A DNA stretch of 64,000 bases from Stomorhina lunata (lineage: Eukaryota; Arthropoda; Insecta; Diptera; Rhiniidae), in contig OW121741.1 of the NCBI GenBank assembly GCA_933228675.1, forward strand, positions 60,510,863 to 60,574,862. The letters run 5' to 3'. The translations under genes and the position numbers were made by a program. How positions within the stretch are numbered: position 1 is the first letter of the stretch; the number at the start of each line of letters is the position of its first letter. The notes under the pieces are model-generated. The model saw only the letters and a list, made by a program, of their open reading frames with translations. It ran no database searches and was not told the origin of the DNA. Shown piece after piece: positions 50,816 through 62,200 of the stretch.

Positions 50816-52796
50816 CTCGAAAATCTTAGGATATCATTTCAGAACGAACCTGAATAAATATCCAATGGTCAAAAGTGTCAACAGTTTGTTTTTTCGGAAT
50901 AATTAAGAAATTTGATTTTTAAATTTTAAAAAGGACTTTAGTCCTTTTCTCGAAAATCTTAGGAGATGGGCAAATAAAATTTATTGGATATCATTTTAGA
51001 ACGGACCTGAGTCCTTTTCTCGAAAATCTTAGGAGATGGGCGGATAAAATTTATTGAATATCATTTTAGAACGGACCTGAATAAATATCCAATGGTCAAA
51101 AGTGTTAACAGTTTGTTTTTTTTTCGGAATTATTAAGAAATTTGATTTTTAAATTTAAAAAGGACTTTAGTCCTTTTCTCGAAAATCTTAGGAGATGGGC
51201 GGATAAAACTTATTGGATATCATTTCAGAACGGATCTGAATAAATATCCAATGGTCAAAAGTGTTAACAGTTTGTTTTTTCGGAATTATTAAGAAATTTG
51301 ATTTTTAAATCAAATCTTAGGAGGTGGGCGGATAAAATTTATTGGATATCATTTCAGAAAGGATCTGAATAAATATCCAATGGTCAAAAGTGTTAACAGT
51401 TTGTTTTTTTTTTCGGAATTATTAAGAAATTTGATTTTTAAATTTAAAAAGGACTTTAGTCCTTTTCTCGAAAATCTTAGGATATGGGCGGATAAAACTT
51501 ATTGGATATCATTTCAGAACGGATCTGAATAAATATCCAATGGTCAAAAGTGTTAACAGTTTGTTTTTTTCGGAATTATTAAGAAATTTGATTTTTCAAT
51601 TTTAAAAAGGACTTTAGTCCTTTTCTCAAAAATCTTAGGAGATGGGCGGATAAGACTTATTGTATATCATTTCAGAACGGATCTGAATAAATATCCAGTG
51701 GTCAAAAGTGTTAACAGTATGTTTTTTTCGGAATTATTAAGAAATTTGATTTTTAAATTTAAAAAGGACTTTAGTCCTTTTCTCGAAAATCTTAGGAGAT
51801 GGGCGGATAAAACTTATTGTATATCATTTCAGAACGGATCTGAATAAATATCCAGTGGTCAAAAGTGTTAAAAGTTTGTTTTTTTCGGAATTATTAAGAA
51901 ATTTGATTTTTTAATTTTAAAAAGGACTTAAGTCCTTTTCTCGAAAATCTTAGGAGATGGGCGGATAAAATTTATTGGATATCATTTCAGAACGGACCTG
52001 AATAAATATCCAATGGTCGGGAGTGTTAACAGTTTGTTTTTTTTTGGAAATATTAAGAAATTTGATTTTTAAATTTTAAAAAGGACTTTTCTCGAAAATC
52101 TTGGGAGATGGGCGGATAAAATTTATCGGATATCATTTTAGAACTGACCTGAGTCCTTTTCTCGAAAACCTTAGGAGATGGGCGGATAAAGTTTATTGGA
52201 TATCATTTTAGAACGGACCTGAATAAATATCCAATGGCCAAAAGTGTTAACAGTTTGTTTTTTTTTTTCGGAATTATTAAGAAATTTGATTTTTAAATTT
52301 AAAAAGGACTTTAGTCCTTTTCTCGAAAATCTTAGGAGATGGGCGGATAAAATTTATTGAATATCATTTTAGAACGGACCTGAATAAATATCCAATGGTC
52401 AAAAGTGTTAACAGTTTGTTTTTTCGGAATTATTATGAAATTTGATTTTTAAATTTAAAAAAGGACTTTAGTCCTTTTCTCGAAAATCTTAGGAGATGGG
52501 CGGATAAAATTTATTGGATATCATTTCAGAACGGACCTGAATAAATATCCAATGGTCAAAAGTGTTAACAGTTTGTTTTTTTTTTCGAAATTATTAAGAA
52601 ATTTAATTTTTACATTTTAAAAAGGACTTTAGTCCTTTTCTCGAAAATCTTAGGAGATGGGCGGATAAAATTTATTGGATATCATTTCAGAACGGATCTT
52701 AATAAATATCCAATGGCCAAAAGTGTTAACAGTTTGTTTTTTTTTCGGAATTATTAAGAAATTTGATTTCTATATTTTAACAAGTAAGAGTGGTAT

Positions 52797-52813
52797 ATTC
52801 GGCTTTACCGAAT
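52797..52813 (-). other. Subterminal stem-loop of HINE copy 5, one mismatch
   Basis: attcggctttaccgaat has 6 of 7 pairs; the loop-side pair is lost by one G-to-A change relative to copies 2-4. Confidence 0.8.
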
Positions 52814-52846
52814 CTTGGATACCCTTCACCAATAGTGTTTCAAAAG

Positions 52847-52955
52847 TAAAATACAAAATCGTATGAATATATTGATAATTATATAGTTTCTGATTACTGA
52901 CTTAGTTGAGCCCCACACAAATGCTTCATATGTATATTAATTTTCTTTTGTTCAT
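52847..52955. other. Extra AT-rich stretch found only in HINE copy 5
   Basis: Between caaaagta and ctaaatgtaattcc, copy 5 has about 105 bp absent from copies 2-4, which read caaaagtacttaatgtaattcc there. No terminal repeats or coding signal are visible. It may be ancestral sequence deleted from the other copies. Confidence 0.7.
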
Positions 52956-52994
52956 ACTAAATGTAATTCCTAGCAATATTTGGTTATACTAGTA

Positions 52995-54063
52995 CAAGGT
53001 GGCGCAAAAGTAATCCTCCTATCAGAAAATGGTCTAAATTTTGCGATTGGCCCCTAATGTCAATTCTGTTTTGGCATTTGTGTAGTAAACACTTGCAAAA
53101 TACACGTTAATAAACAATGTTACTCTACACTGCTCCAGAGCGCGGAATATTGGTGACTATTTATTTGGCCAATAATCGGTCGGTGACTTTGGCACAACGT
53201 GAGTTTCGTCGCAGATTTCCTAGTCGCCCAACGCCTACTGGTGAAATACTGCTCGCCTCGAAGAGACTGGCACAACACGAGATGCTGCCAGGCGTGGCAG
53301 ACCCCGGAGTCGCCGTTCTGCAGAGAATATTGCTGCTGTAGCCGAGGATGTCATGGAAGCGCCGTCGACATCGATCAGACGACGTGCCACGCAAATGGGT
53401 ATCAGTCAACGGTCTTTACAGCGAATTTTGGTAAAAAATTTGAAGATGTTTTCGTACAAAGTCCAGACGGTGCATCAGCTGTTATCCCTAATCACCACCA
53501 AGAGGAAGACGATTTTTCATTAAAAATAATCATGAGTGATTAAGCCCATTTCTATCTTACCGGGTACGTAAATAAGCAAAATTTACGTGAAAATCCGCGT
53601 GTAACCCACGAAGAGCTATTACACCCACTCAAAGTCATTGTATGGTGTGCTTTTTTCGCTGGAGGAGTCATCGGACCTTTTTTATTCAAAGACGTAGCGG
53701 GCCAAACGGTTACTGTGAATGGTGAGCGCTACAGAGCAATGATTAACGAGTTCCGTTTGCCGCAACTTGATGAATTGGGATTGGAAAACATGTGGTTCCA
53801 ACAGGACGGTGCAACGGCATACACTGCACGTGCCACAACCGATATGCTGAAGGATGCATTTCCCGGGCGCCTAATCTTCCGTTTTGGCGATTTGCACTGG
53901 CCAGCAAGATCGCCTGATTTGACCGCTGCAGACTTCTTTTTGTGGGGCTTTTTGCAGCTCTTAAAGACAATATCCGTCAAGAATGTGAGGACCTATCGCC
54001 GGAAGTTTTGGTCAAAGTGATGTAAAATGCTATAAAAAGGGCTCAAATGACAATCAACTCTGG
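52995..54063 (+). mobile_element. Mariner-superfamily element relic, DD41D spacing
   Basis: Nested in HINE copy 5 directly after a TA dinucleotide (tactagta; copies 2-4 continue uninterrupted there), as expected for a mariner. The left end begins caaggtggcgcaaaagtaatc and probably carries the left terminal repeat. No matching inverted right end is visible: the transposase tail runs straight into HINE sequence (ggaaaacgaaaagctttt), and about 35 bp of HINE is missing. So the right end was deleted with neighbouring host-element sequence. The remaining length of about 1.07 kb is near that of a full mariner (about 1.3 kb). It cannot be autonomous. Confidence 0.85.
53117..54058 (+). pseudogene. Broken mariner-like transposase (DD41D, rosa-type spacing)
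   Basis: The protein would bind terminal repeats and cut and paste the element. Start ATG at 53117, then a first helix-turn-helix region (LANNRSVTLAQREFRRRF, frame 2). After a frameshift near 53245-53313 comes the second helix-turn-helix (RRRATQMGISQRSLQRIL and LKMFSYKVQ, about 53314-53490, frame 1). A further shift near 53480-53500 leads to the catalytic domain: IMSD (D at 53538-53540) directly followed by a TAA where the family has E; then WFQQDGAT (D at 53805-53807) and SPDLTAADFFLWG (D at 53931-53933). The last two D are separated by 41 residues, as described for rosa-type mariners. A third frameshift near 53955 and a stop at 54023-54025 break the tail (SPEVLVKVM, stop, NAIKRAQ). About four codons look missing after NKQNLR. 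This is a pseudogene with all three catalytic D still readable. Confidence 0.88.
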
Positions 54064-54829
54064 CCGGAAAACGAAAAGCTTTTCGGTGGCGTCATCATCT
54101 AGAATAGTTATGGACCCAAAGGTTAGGTTGGGCAGGTGGCTGATGTATAAGGCAGCGTCACTTGGATTCTAAAGTTCGATAGACCAGATAAACCATGCAG
54201 AAAAGATGCTTCAAAATGTAGATGCCCTTAGATTTGCAAGAGTACATCGATTTGATGAAGATTAAGTATTCTGGCACACAACCCAAAAACACAGTGCCCA
54301 GTGAGGGTTGTGTACTTTAATTCATACGAATTATCCAACTATTAAAGGTTAATGATTAGTTATGTAAAACTCTGAAGTTAGCGGACTGATTTAGGTCAAA
54401 GTTTTAACAATGATTGTCAATGTATACAAGCCTTAGAATTATAAGGTATACACTCTTAGTTTTAGATACATGCGTGAAATATATAGCTAGCTATGAATGG
54501 ATATCAGCTTTGGCGGAAAATTTATTGAAGATTTACTTATTAATCTGAAGTTAGTTAACTAATTAAGATGAATACTTCAACAATAATATTTGGGATGCAT
54601 TGTTCTTTCGATCTGTCCGATGGATGTGTGGAAAGTTTTGCTCTAGTTCTTTGTGCAATTATAACATGATTTAATTTATCAGCATTAAAGTGATTCCCGG
54701 TCGGGGTTATATGGGAGATAACAGAAAATTTGAACCAAGCTCGCCCATTTTCAAAGCCGAACTTTTCAAGATATCGCCCTGAATAACGATATTGTACAAC
54801 GTCTTTATACTAAATGCCATCATCGTATC

Positions 54830-54893
54830 TATTATAATAGATAGATAATTATAATTTGTCATTTATTAGCTACTAAGAGATTGCCTTAGGCGA
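54830..54893. other. Second extra stretch found only in HINE copy 5
   Basis: About 65 AT-rich bp (including ctattataatagatagataa) lie between catcgtat and ttaggcgaagttat; copies 2-4 join these directly. No feature is recognised. Either an insertion in copy 5 or a deletion shared by the others. Confidence 0.65.
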
Positions 54894-55252
54894 AGTTATA
54901 CGGGAGCAATAGTCAAACGTGAACGGATTTCTCCCAATTGCAATTAAACAATTAAAATTTTCGTTGATATGTGAGATACATACATACATATGTAGGTTTT
55001 GAACGGATATCATATACTTAGCTGCATTTTTGTACTTCCTAGGAAGATTACCTATAATTTGATATATAATACATACTCAAATGTAATCATAAAGTTCAAA
55101 AGTCAGACATAGAATTAAGATAAATGCAGTGTGTCTGTCTGCTAAAATCAGATTTGTGGAGCTCCTGGAAGGTATACCCATATGCATTTTACACAAAATT
55201 TTAGGATATCGTCCCACCCTGAGCTCCAAAAACTTGACTACAACAGAAAAAA

Positions 55253-55340
55253 GGACAGACAGGTAGACGGACGGACGGACAGACAGGTAGACGGACGGAC
55301 GGACAAACAGACGGAAGGACGGACAAACAGACGGACGGAC
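55253..55340. repeat. GACR microsatellite, block a of copy 5
   Basis: gacg/gaca repeats with two gacaggta units. Shadow frames occur on both strands; none is a gene. Confidence 0.9.
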
Positions 55341-56094
55341 GTCGCGAAATCGATTCTCCTGCCGATTCTGAGACGATCGGTACAACTTGAATGGTATTCA
55401 TGATCAGATTTGTGGAGTTTATATCAGATTTTAGGAAATCCTCCCACAAGGAACGCTGTCAAATTTCATCACAATCGGTCCATAAACACCTGAGATATCG
55501 CTGAAACAATATTTACAAAATGTCAACAAAATTTCTTAGACACGTACTTTGGGCAATTTGCTGTACATCACAAGTAGTGTTTTGGCGGTATCTCAGTTGT
55601 TTATGGACCGCTTTTGATAAAATTTTATAATGTGCTTGGCGGGGGAATTTCCTAAAATCTGATATAAAATTTATGTATGTCCGTGCTCCAGGAGGATGGT
55701 TTTTCCTATTTCTGCATTTCATTGTTTCAACAAACATTCTCTAACGCGTACTTTGGGCAATTTGCGATACATCAAATTGAGTGTTTTGGCTGTATCTTAG
55801 TTGTTTATAGACCGATTTTTACAGAGTGCTTTGGGGAACCATTTCCTACAATCTGATATATAATATATTATCACATGTACACCAGGAGTACCTTGTTTCT
55901 CTTATTATTTAAAAGTGTGTTTCAATCAAAAATTTTAAAATTTTCGTCTAATTTTTGGTATTTTTTCGATATTTTCGGTGTTTATAAACCGATTTTAATG
56001 AAATTTAATAGCGTTCATTGCGGGAGAATTTCCTAAAATCTGGTATATAATTTATGTAGGTCCACCCTCCAGGGGCTTCAGAAACTTGATTTCA

Positions 56095-56113
56095 ACAGAC
56101 AGACAGACAGACG

Positions 56114-56145
<32 letters not shown>

Positions 56146-56149
56146 GACA
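56095..56149. repeat. GACR microsatellite, block b of copy 5
   Basis: Same pattern as in the other copies. Confidence 0.9.
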
Positions 56150-56251
56150 TCGCTTAATCGATTCTCCTCCCGATTCTGAGTCGATCGGTATAATTTTTAT
56201 GGGGTCTACGATCACTAATAAAAAAATTACAAACGGAATCACAAACTTATA

Positions 56252-56280
56252 ATACCCTTTCACCTATTGGTGAAGGGTAT
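56252..56280 (-). other. Terminal hairpin of HINE copy 5
   Basis: Same hairpin as in the other copies, followed by five A and a full-dyad satellite monomer. Confidence 0.85.
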
Positions 56281-59200
56281 AAAAAGGACTTTAGTCCTTT
56301 TCTCGAAAATCTTAGGAGATGGGCGGATAAAATTTATTGGATATCATTTCAGAACGGACCTGAATAAATATCCAATGGTCAAAAGTGTTAACAGTTTGTT
56401 TTTTTTGGAATTATTAAGAAATTTGATTTTTAAATTTTAAAAATGACTTTTCTCGAAAATCTTGGGAGATGGGCGGATAAAATTTATTGGATATCATTTC
56501 AGAACGGGCCTGAATAAATATCCAATGGTCAGGAGTGTTAACAGTTTGTTTTTTTTCGGAATTATTAAGAAATTTGATTTTTAAATTTTAAAAAGGACTT
56601 TTCTCGAAAATCTTGGGAGATGGGCGGATAAAATTTATTGGATATCATTTCAGAACGGACCTGAATAAATATCCAATGGTCAGAAGTGTTAACAGTCTGT
56701 TTTTTTCGGACTTATTAAGAAATTTGATTTTTAAATTTTAAAAAGGACTTTAGTCCTTTTCTCGAAAATCTTAGGAGATGGGCGGATAAAATTTATTGGA
56801 TATCATTTTAGAACGGACCTGAATAAATATCCAATGGTCAAAAGTGTTAACAGTTTGTTTTTTCGGAATTATTATGAAATTTGATTTTTAAATTTAAAAA
56901 AGGACTTTAGTCCTTTTCTCGAAAATCTTAGGAGATGGGCGGATAAAACTTATTGGATATCATTTCAGAACGGATCTGAATAAATATCCAATGGTCAAAA
57001 GTGTTAACAGTTTGTTTTTTCGGAATTATTAAGAAATTTGATTTTTAAATTTTAAAAAGGACTTTAGTCCTTTTCTCGAAAATCTTAGGAGATGGGCGGT
57101 TAAAATTTATTGGATATCATTTCAGAACGGACCTGAATAAATATTCAATGATCAAAAGTGTTAATAGTTTGTTTTTTTCGGAATTATTAAGAAATTTGAT
57201 TTTTAAATTTAAAAAGGACTTTAGTCCTTTTCTCGAAAATCTTAAGAGATGGGCGGATAAAATTTATTGGATATCATTTCAGAACGGACCTGAATAAATA
57301 TCCAATGGTCAAAAGTGTTAACAGTTTGTTTTTTTTGGAATTATTAAGAAATTTGATTTTTAAATTTTAAAAAGGACTTTAGTCCTTTTCTCGAAAATCT
57401 TAGGAGATGGGCGGATAAAATTTATTGGATATCATTTCAGAACGGACCTGAATAAATATCCAATGGTCAAAAGTGTTAACAGTTTGTTTTTTTCGGAATT
57501 ATTAAGAAATTTGATTTTTAAATTTAAAAAGGACTTTAGTCCTTTTCTCGAAAATCTTAGGAGATGGGCGGATAAAATTTATCGGATATCATTTCAGAAC
57601 GAACCTGAATAAATATCCAATGGTCAAAAGTGTCAACAGTTTGTTTTTTCGGAATAATTAAGAAATTTGATTTTTAAATTTTAAAAAGGACTTTAGTCCT
57701 TTTCTCGAAAATCTTAGGAGATGGGCGGATAAAATTTATTGGATATCATTTTAGAACGGACCTGAGTCCTTTTCTCGAAAATCTTAGGAGATGGGCGGAT
57801 AAAATTTATTGGATATCATTTTAGAACGGACCTGAATAAATATCCAATGGTCAAAAGTGTTAACAGTTTGTTTTTTTTCGGAATTATTAAGAAATTTGAT
57901 TTTTAAATTTAAAAAGGACTTTAGTCCTTTTCTCGAAAATCTTAGGAGATGGGCGGATAAAATTTATTGGATATCATTTTAGAACGGACCTGAATAAATA
58001 TCCAATGGTCAAAAGTGTTAACAGTTTGTTTTTTCGGAATTATTATGAAATTTGATTTTTAAATTTAAAAAAGGACTTTAGTCCTTTTCTCGAAAATCTG
58101 AGGAGATGGGCGGATAAAACTTATTGGATATCATTTCAGAACGGATCTGAATAAATATCCAATGGTCAAAAGTGTTAACAGTTTGTTTTTTCGGAATTAT
58201 TAAGAAATTTGATTTTTAAATTTTAAAAGGACTTTAGTCCTTTTCTCGAAAATCTTAGGAGATGGGCGGATAAAATTTATCGGATATCATTTCAGAATGA
58301 ACCTGAATAAATATCCAATGGTCAAAAGTGTCAACAGTTTGTTTTTTCGGAATAATTAAGAAATTTGATTTTCAAATTTTAAAAAGGACTTTAGTCCTTT
58401 TCTCGAAAATCTTAGGAGATGGGCGGTTAAAATTTATTGGATATCATTTCAGAACGGACGTGAATAAATATCCAATGATCAAAACTGTTAACAGTTTGTT
58501 TTTTTCGGAATTATTAAGAAATTTGATTTTTAAATTTAAAAAGGACTTTAGTCCTTTTCTCGAAAATCTTAAGAGATGGGCGGATAAAATTTATTGGACA
58601 TCATTTCAGAACGGGCCTGAATAAATATCCAATGGTCAAAAGTGTTAACAGTTTGTTTTTTTTTTGGAATTATTAAGAAATTTGATTTTTAAATTTTAAA
58701 AAGGACTTTAGTCCTTTTCTCGAAAATCTTAGGAGATGGGCGGATAAAATTTATTGGTATCATTTCAGAACGGACCTGAATAAATATCCAATGGTCAAAA
58801 GTGTTAACAGTTTGTTTTTTTCGGAACTATTAAGAAATTTGATTTTTAAATTTAAAAAGGACTTTAGTCCTTTTCTCGAAAATCTTAGGAGATGGGCGGA
58901 TAAAATTTATCGGATATCATTTCAGAATGAACCTGAATAAATATCCAATGGTCAAAAGTGTCAACAGTTTGTTTTTTCGGAATAATTAAGAAATTTGATT
59001 TTCAAATTTTAAAAAGGACTTTAGTCCTTTTCTCGAAAATCTTAGGAGATGGGCGGATAAAATTTATTGGATATCATTTTAGAACGGACCTGAATAAATA
59101 TCCAATGGTCAAAAGTGTTAACAGTTTGTTTTTTTTTTCGGAATTATTAAGAAATTTGATTTTTAAATTTAAAAAGGACTTTAGTCCTTTTCTCGAAAAT

Positions 59201-62200
59201 CTTAGGAGATGGGCGGATAAAACTTATTGGATATCATTTCAGAACGGATCTGAATAAATATCCAATGGTCAAAAGTGTTAACAGTTTGTTTTTTCGGAAT
59301 TATTAAGAAATTTGATTTTTAAATCAAATCTTAGGAGGTGGGCGGATAAAATTTATTGGATATCATTTCAGAAAGGATCTGAATAAATATCCAATGGTCA
59401 AAAGTGTTAACAGTTTGTTTTTTTTTCGGAATTATTAAGAAATTTGATTTTTAAATTTAAAAAGGACTTTAGTCCTTTTCTCGAAAATCTTAGGATATGG
59501 GCGGATAAAACTTATTGGATATCATTTCAGAACGGATCTGAATAAATATCCAATGGTCAAAAGTGTTAACAGTTTGATTTTTTCGGAATTATTAAGAAAT
59601 TTGATTTTTAAATTTTAAAAAGGACTTTAGTCCTTTTCTCAAAAATCTTAGGAGATGGGCGGATAAGACTTATTGTATATCATTTCAGAACGGATCTGAA
59701 TAAATATCCAGTGGTCAAAAGTGTTAACAGTTTGTTTTTTTCGGAATTATTAAGAAATTTGATTTTTAAATTTAAAAAGGACTTTAGTCCTTTTCTCGAA
59801 AATCTTAGGAGATGGGCGGATAAAACTTATTGTATATCATTTCAGAACGGATCTGAATAAATATCCAGTGGTCAAAAGTGTTAAAAGTTTGGTTTTTTCG
59901 GAATTATTAAGAAATTTGATTTTTAAATTTTAAAAAGGACTTAAGTCCTTTTCTCGAAAATCTTAGGATATCATTTCAGAACGAACCTGAATAAATATCC
60001 AATGGTCAAAAGTGTCAACAGTTTGTTTTTTCGGAATAATTAAGAAATTTGATTTTTAAATTTTAAAAAGGACTTTAGTCCTTTTCTCGAAAATCTTAGG
60101 AGATGGGCAAATAAAATTTATTGGATATCATTTTAGAACGGACCTGAGTCCTTTTCTCGAAAATCTTAGGAGATGGTCGGATAAAATTTATTGGATATCA
60201 TTTTAGAACGGACCTGAATAAATATCCAATGGTCAAAAGTGTTAACAGTTTGTTTTTTTTTCGGAATTATTAAGAAATTTGATTTTTAAATTTAAAAAGG
60301 ACTTTAGTCCTTTTCTCGAAAATCTTAGGAGATGGGCGGATAAAACTTATTGGATATCATTTCAGAACGGATCTGAATAAATATCCAATGGTCAAAAGTG
60401 TTAACAGTTTGTTTTTTCGGAATTATTAAGAAATTTGATTTTTAAATCAAATCTTAGGAGGTGGGCGGATAAAATTTATTGGATATCATTTCAGAAAGGA
60501 TCTGAATAAATATCCAATGGTCAAAAGTGTTAACAGTTTGTTTTTTTTTCGGAATTATTAAGAAATTTGATTTTTAAATTTAAAAAGGACTTTAGTCCTT
60601 TTCTCGAAAATCTTAGGATATGGGCGGATAAAACTTATTGGATATCATTTCAGAACGGATCTGAATAAATATCCAATGGTCAAAAGTGTTAACAGTTTGT
60701 TTTTTTCGGAATTATTAAGAAATTTGATTTTTAAATTTTAAAAAGGACTTTAGTCCTTTTCTCAAAAATCTTAGGAGATGGGCGGATAAGACTTATTGTA
60801 TATCATTTCAGAACGGATCTGAATAAATATCCAGTGGTCAAAAGTGTTAACAGTATGTTTTTTTCGGAATTATTAAGAAATTTGATTTTTAAATTTAAAA
60901 AGGACTTTAGTCCTTTTCTCGAAAATCTTAGGAGATGGGCGGATAAAACTTATTGTATATCATTTCAGAACGGATCTGAATAAATATCCAGTGGTCAAAA
61001 GTGTTAAAAGTTTGTTTTTTTCGGAATTATTAAGAAATTTGATTTTTAAATTTTAAAAAGGACTTAAGTCCTTTTCTCGAAAATCTTAGAAGATGGGCGG
61101 ATAAAATTTATTGGATATCATTTCAGAACGGACCTGAATAAATATCCAATGGTCGGGAGTGTTAACAGTTTGTTTTTTTTTTTGGAATTATTAAGAAATT
61201 TGATTTTTAAATTTTAAAAAGGACTTTTCTCGAAAATCTTAGGAGATGGGCGGATAAAATTTATTGGATATCATTTTAGAACGGACCTGAATAAATATCC
61301 AATGGTCAAAAGTGTTAACAGTTTGTTTTTTTCGGAATTATTAAGAAATTTGATTTTTAAATTTAAAACGGACTTTAGTCCTTTTCTCGAAAATCTTAGG
61401 AGATGGGCGGATAAAACTTATTGGATATCATTTCAGAACTGATCTGAATAAATATCCAATGGTCAAAAGTGTTAACAGTTTGTTTTTTTTTTCGGAATTA
61501 TTAAGAAATTTGATTTTTAAATTTAAAAAGGACTTTAGTCCTTTTCTCGAAAATCTTAGGAGATAAAATTTATTGGATATCATTTCAGAACGGACCTGAA
61601 TAAATATCCAATGGTCAAAAGTGTTAACAGTTTGTTTTTTTTGGAATTATTAAGAAATTTGATTTTTAAATTTTAAAAAGGACTTTAGTCCTTTTCTCGA
61701 AAATCTTAGGAGATGGGCGGATAAAATTTATTTGATATCATTTCAGAACGGACCTGAATAAATATCCAATGGTCAAAAGTGTTAACTGTTTGTTTTTTTC
61801 GGAATTATTAAGAAATTTGATTTTTAAATTTAAAAAGGACTTTAGTCCTTTTCTCGAAAATCTTAGGAGATGGGCGGATAAAATTTATCGGATATCATTT
61901 CAGAACGAACCTGAATAAATATCCAATGGTCAAAAGTGTCAACAGTTTGTTTTTTCGGAATAATTAAGAAATTTGATTTTTAAATTTTAAAAAGGACTTT
62001 AGTCCTTTTCTCGAAAATCTTAGGAGATGGGCGGATAAAATTTATTGGATATCATTTTAGAACGGACCTGAGTGCTTTTCTCGAAAACCTTAGGAGATGG
62101 GCGGATAAAATTTATTGGATATCATTTTAGAACGGACCTGAATAAATATCCAATGGCCAAAAGTGTTAACAGTTTGTTTTTTTTTTCGGAATCATTAAGA

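Larger units (their letters stand above)
46124..52780 (+). repeat. 157-bp satellite, array C (about 42 monomers)
   Basis: B/C/D-type monomers. Several truncated monomers act as landmarks: acctgagtcc joins at about 47768, 49254, 51008 and 52150; a tail with aaatcaaatcttagg at about 50189 and 51311, which removes the dyad; and cttaggatatc at about 50830. The spacing of 1122 bp between the two aaatcaaatc monomers marks a duplicated block of about 1.12 kb. Two monomers carry a dyad made perfect by one change (ggacttaagtcc at about 50800 and 51923). The 102-aa frame at 48794-49102 spans two monomers by chance. Confidence 0.96.
52781..56280 (-). mobile_element. HINE copy 5, oldest-looking, with nested mariner
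   Basis: Same element family with both ends present: caagtaagagtgg on the left, terminal hairpin at 56252-56280. It is about 0.9 kb longer than copy 2 because of a nested mariner relic (52995-54063) and two extra stretches (about 52847-52955 and 54830-54893). It lacks about 115 bp between aaag repeats near 54172, about 35 bp at the right side of the mariner, and one inverted internal module near 55222. One base of the subterminal stem is changed. It shows the most differences from the other copies, which suggests an older insertion or a different source copy. Its 102-aa and 82-aa frames on the - strand are microsatellite translations. Confidence 0.8.

Noticed and set aside
53161..53409. - strand frames over the mariner relic (also 53729-53980 and 53743-53970)
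   Set aside because: Antisense shadows of the transposase, whose motifs read on the + strand.
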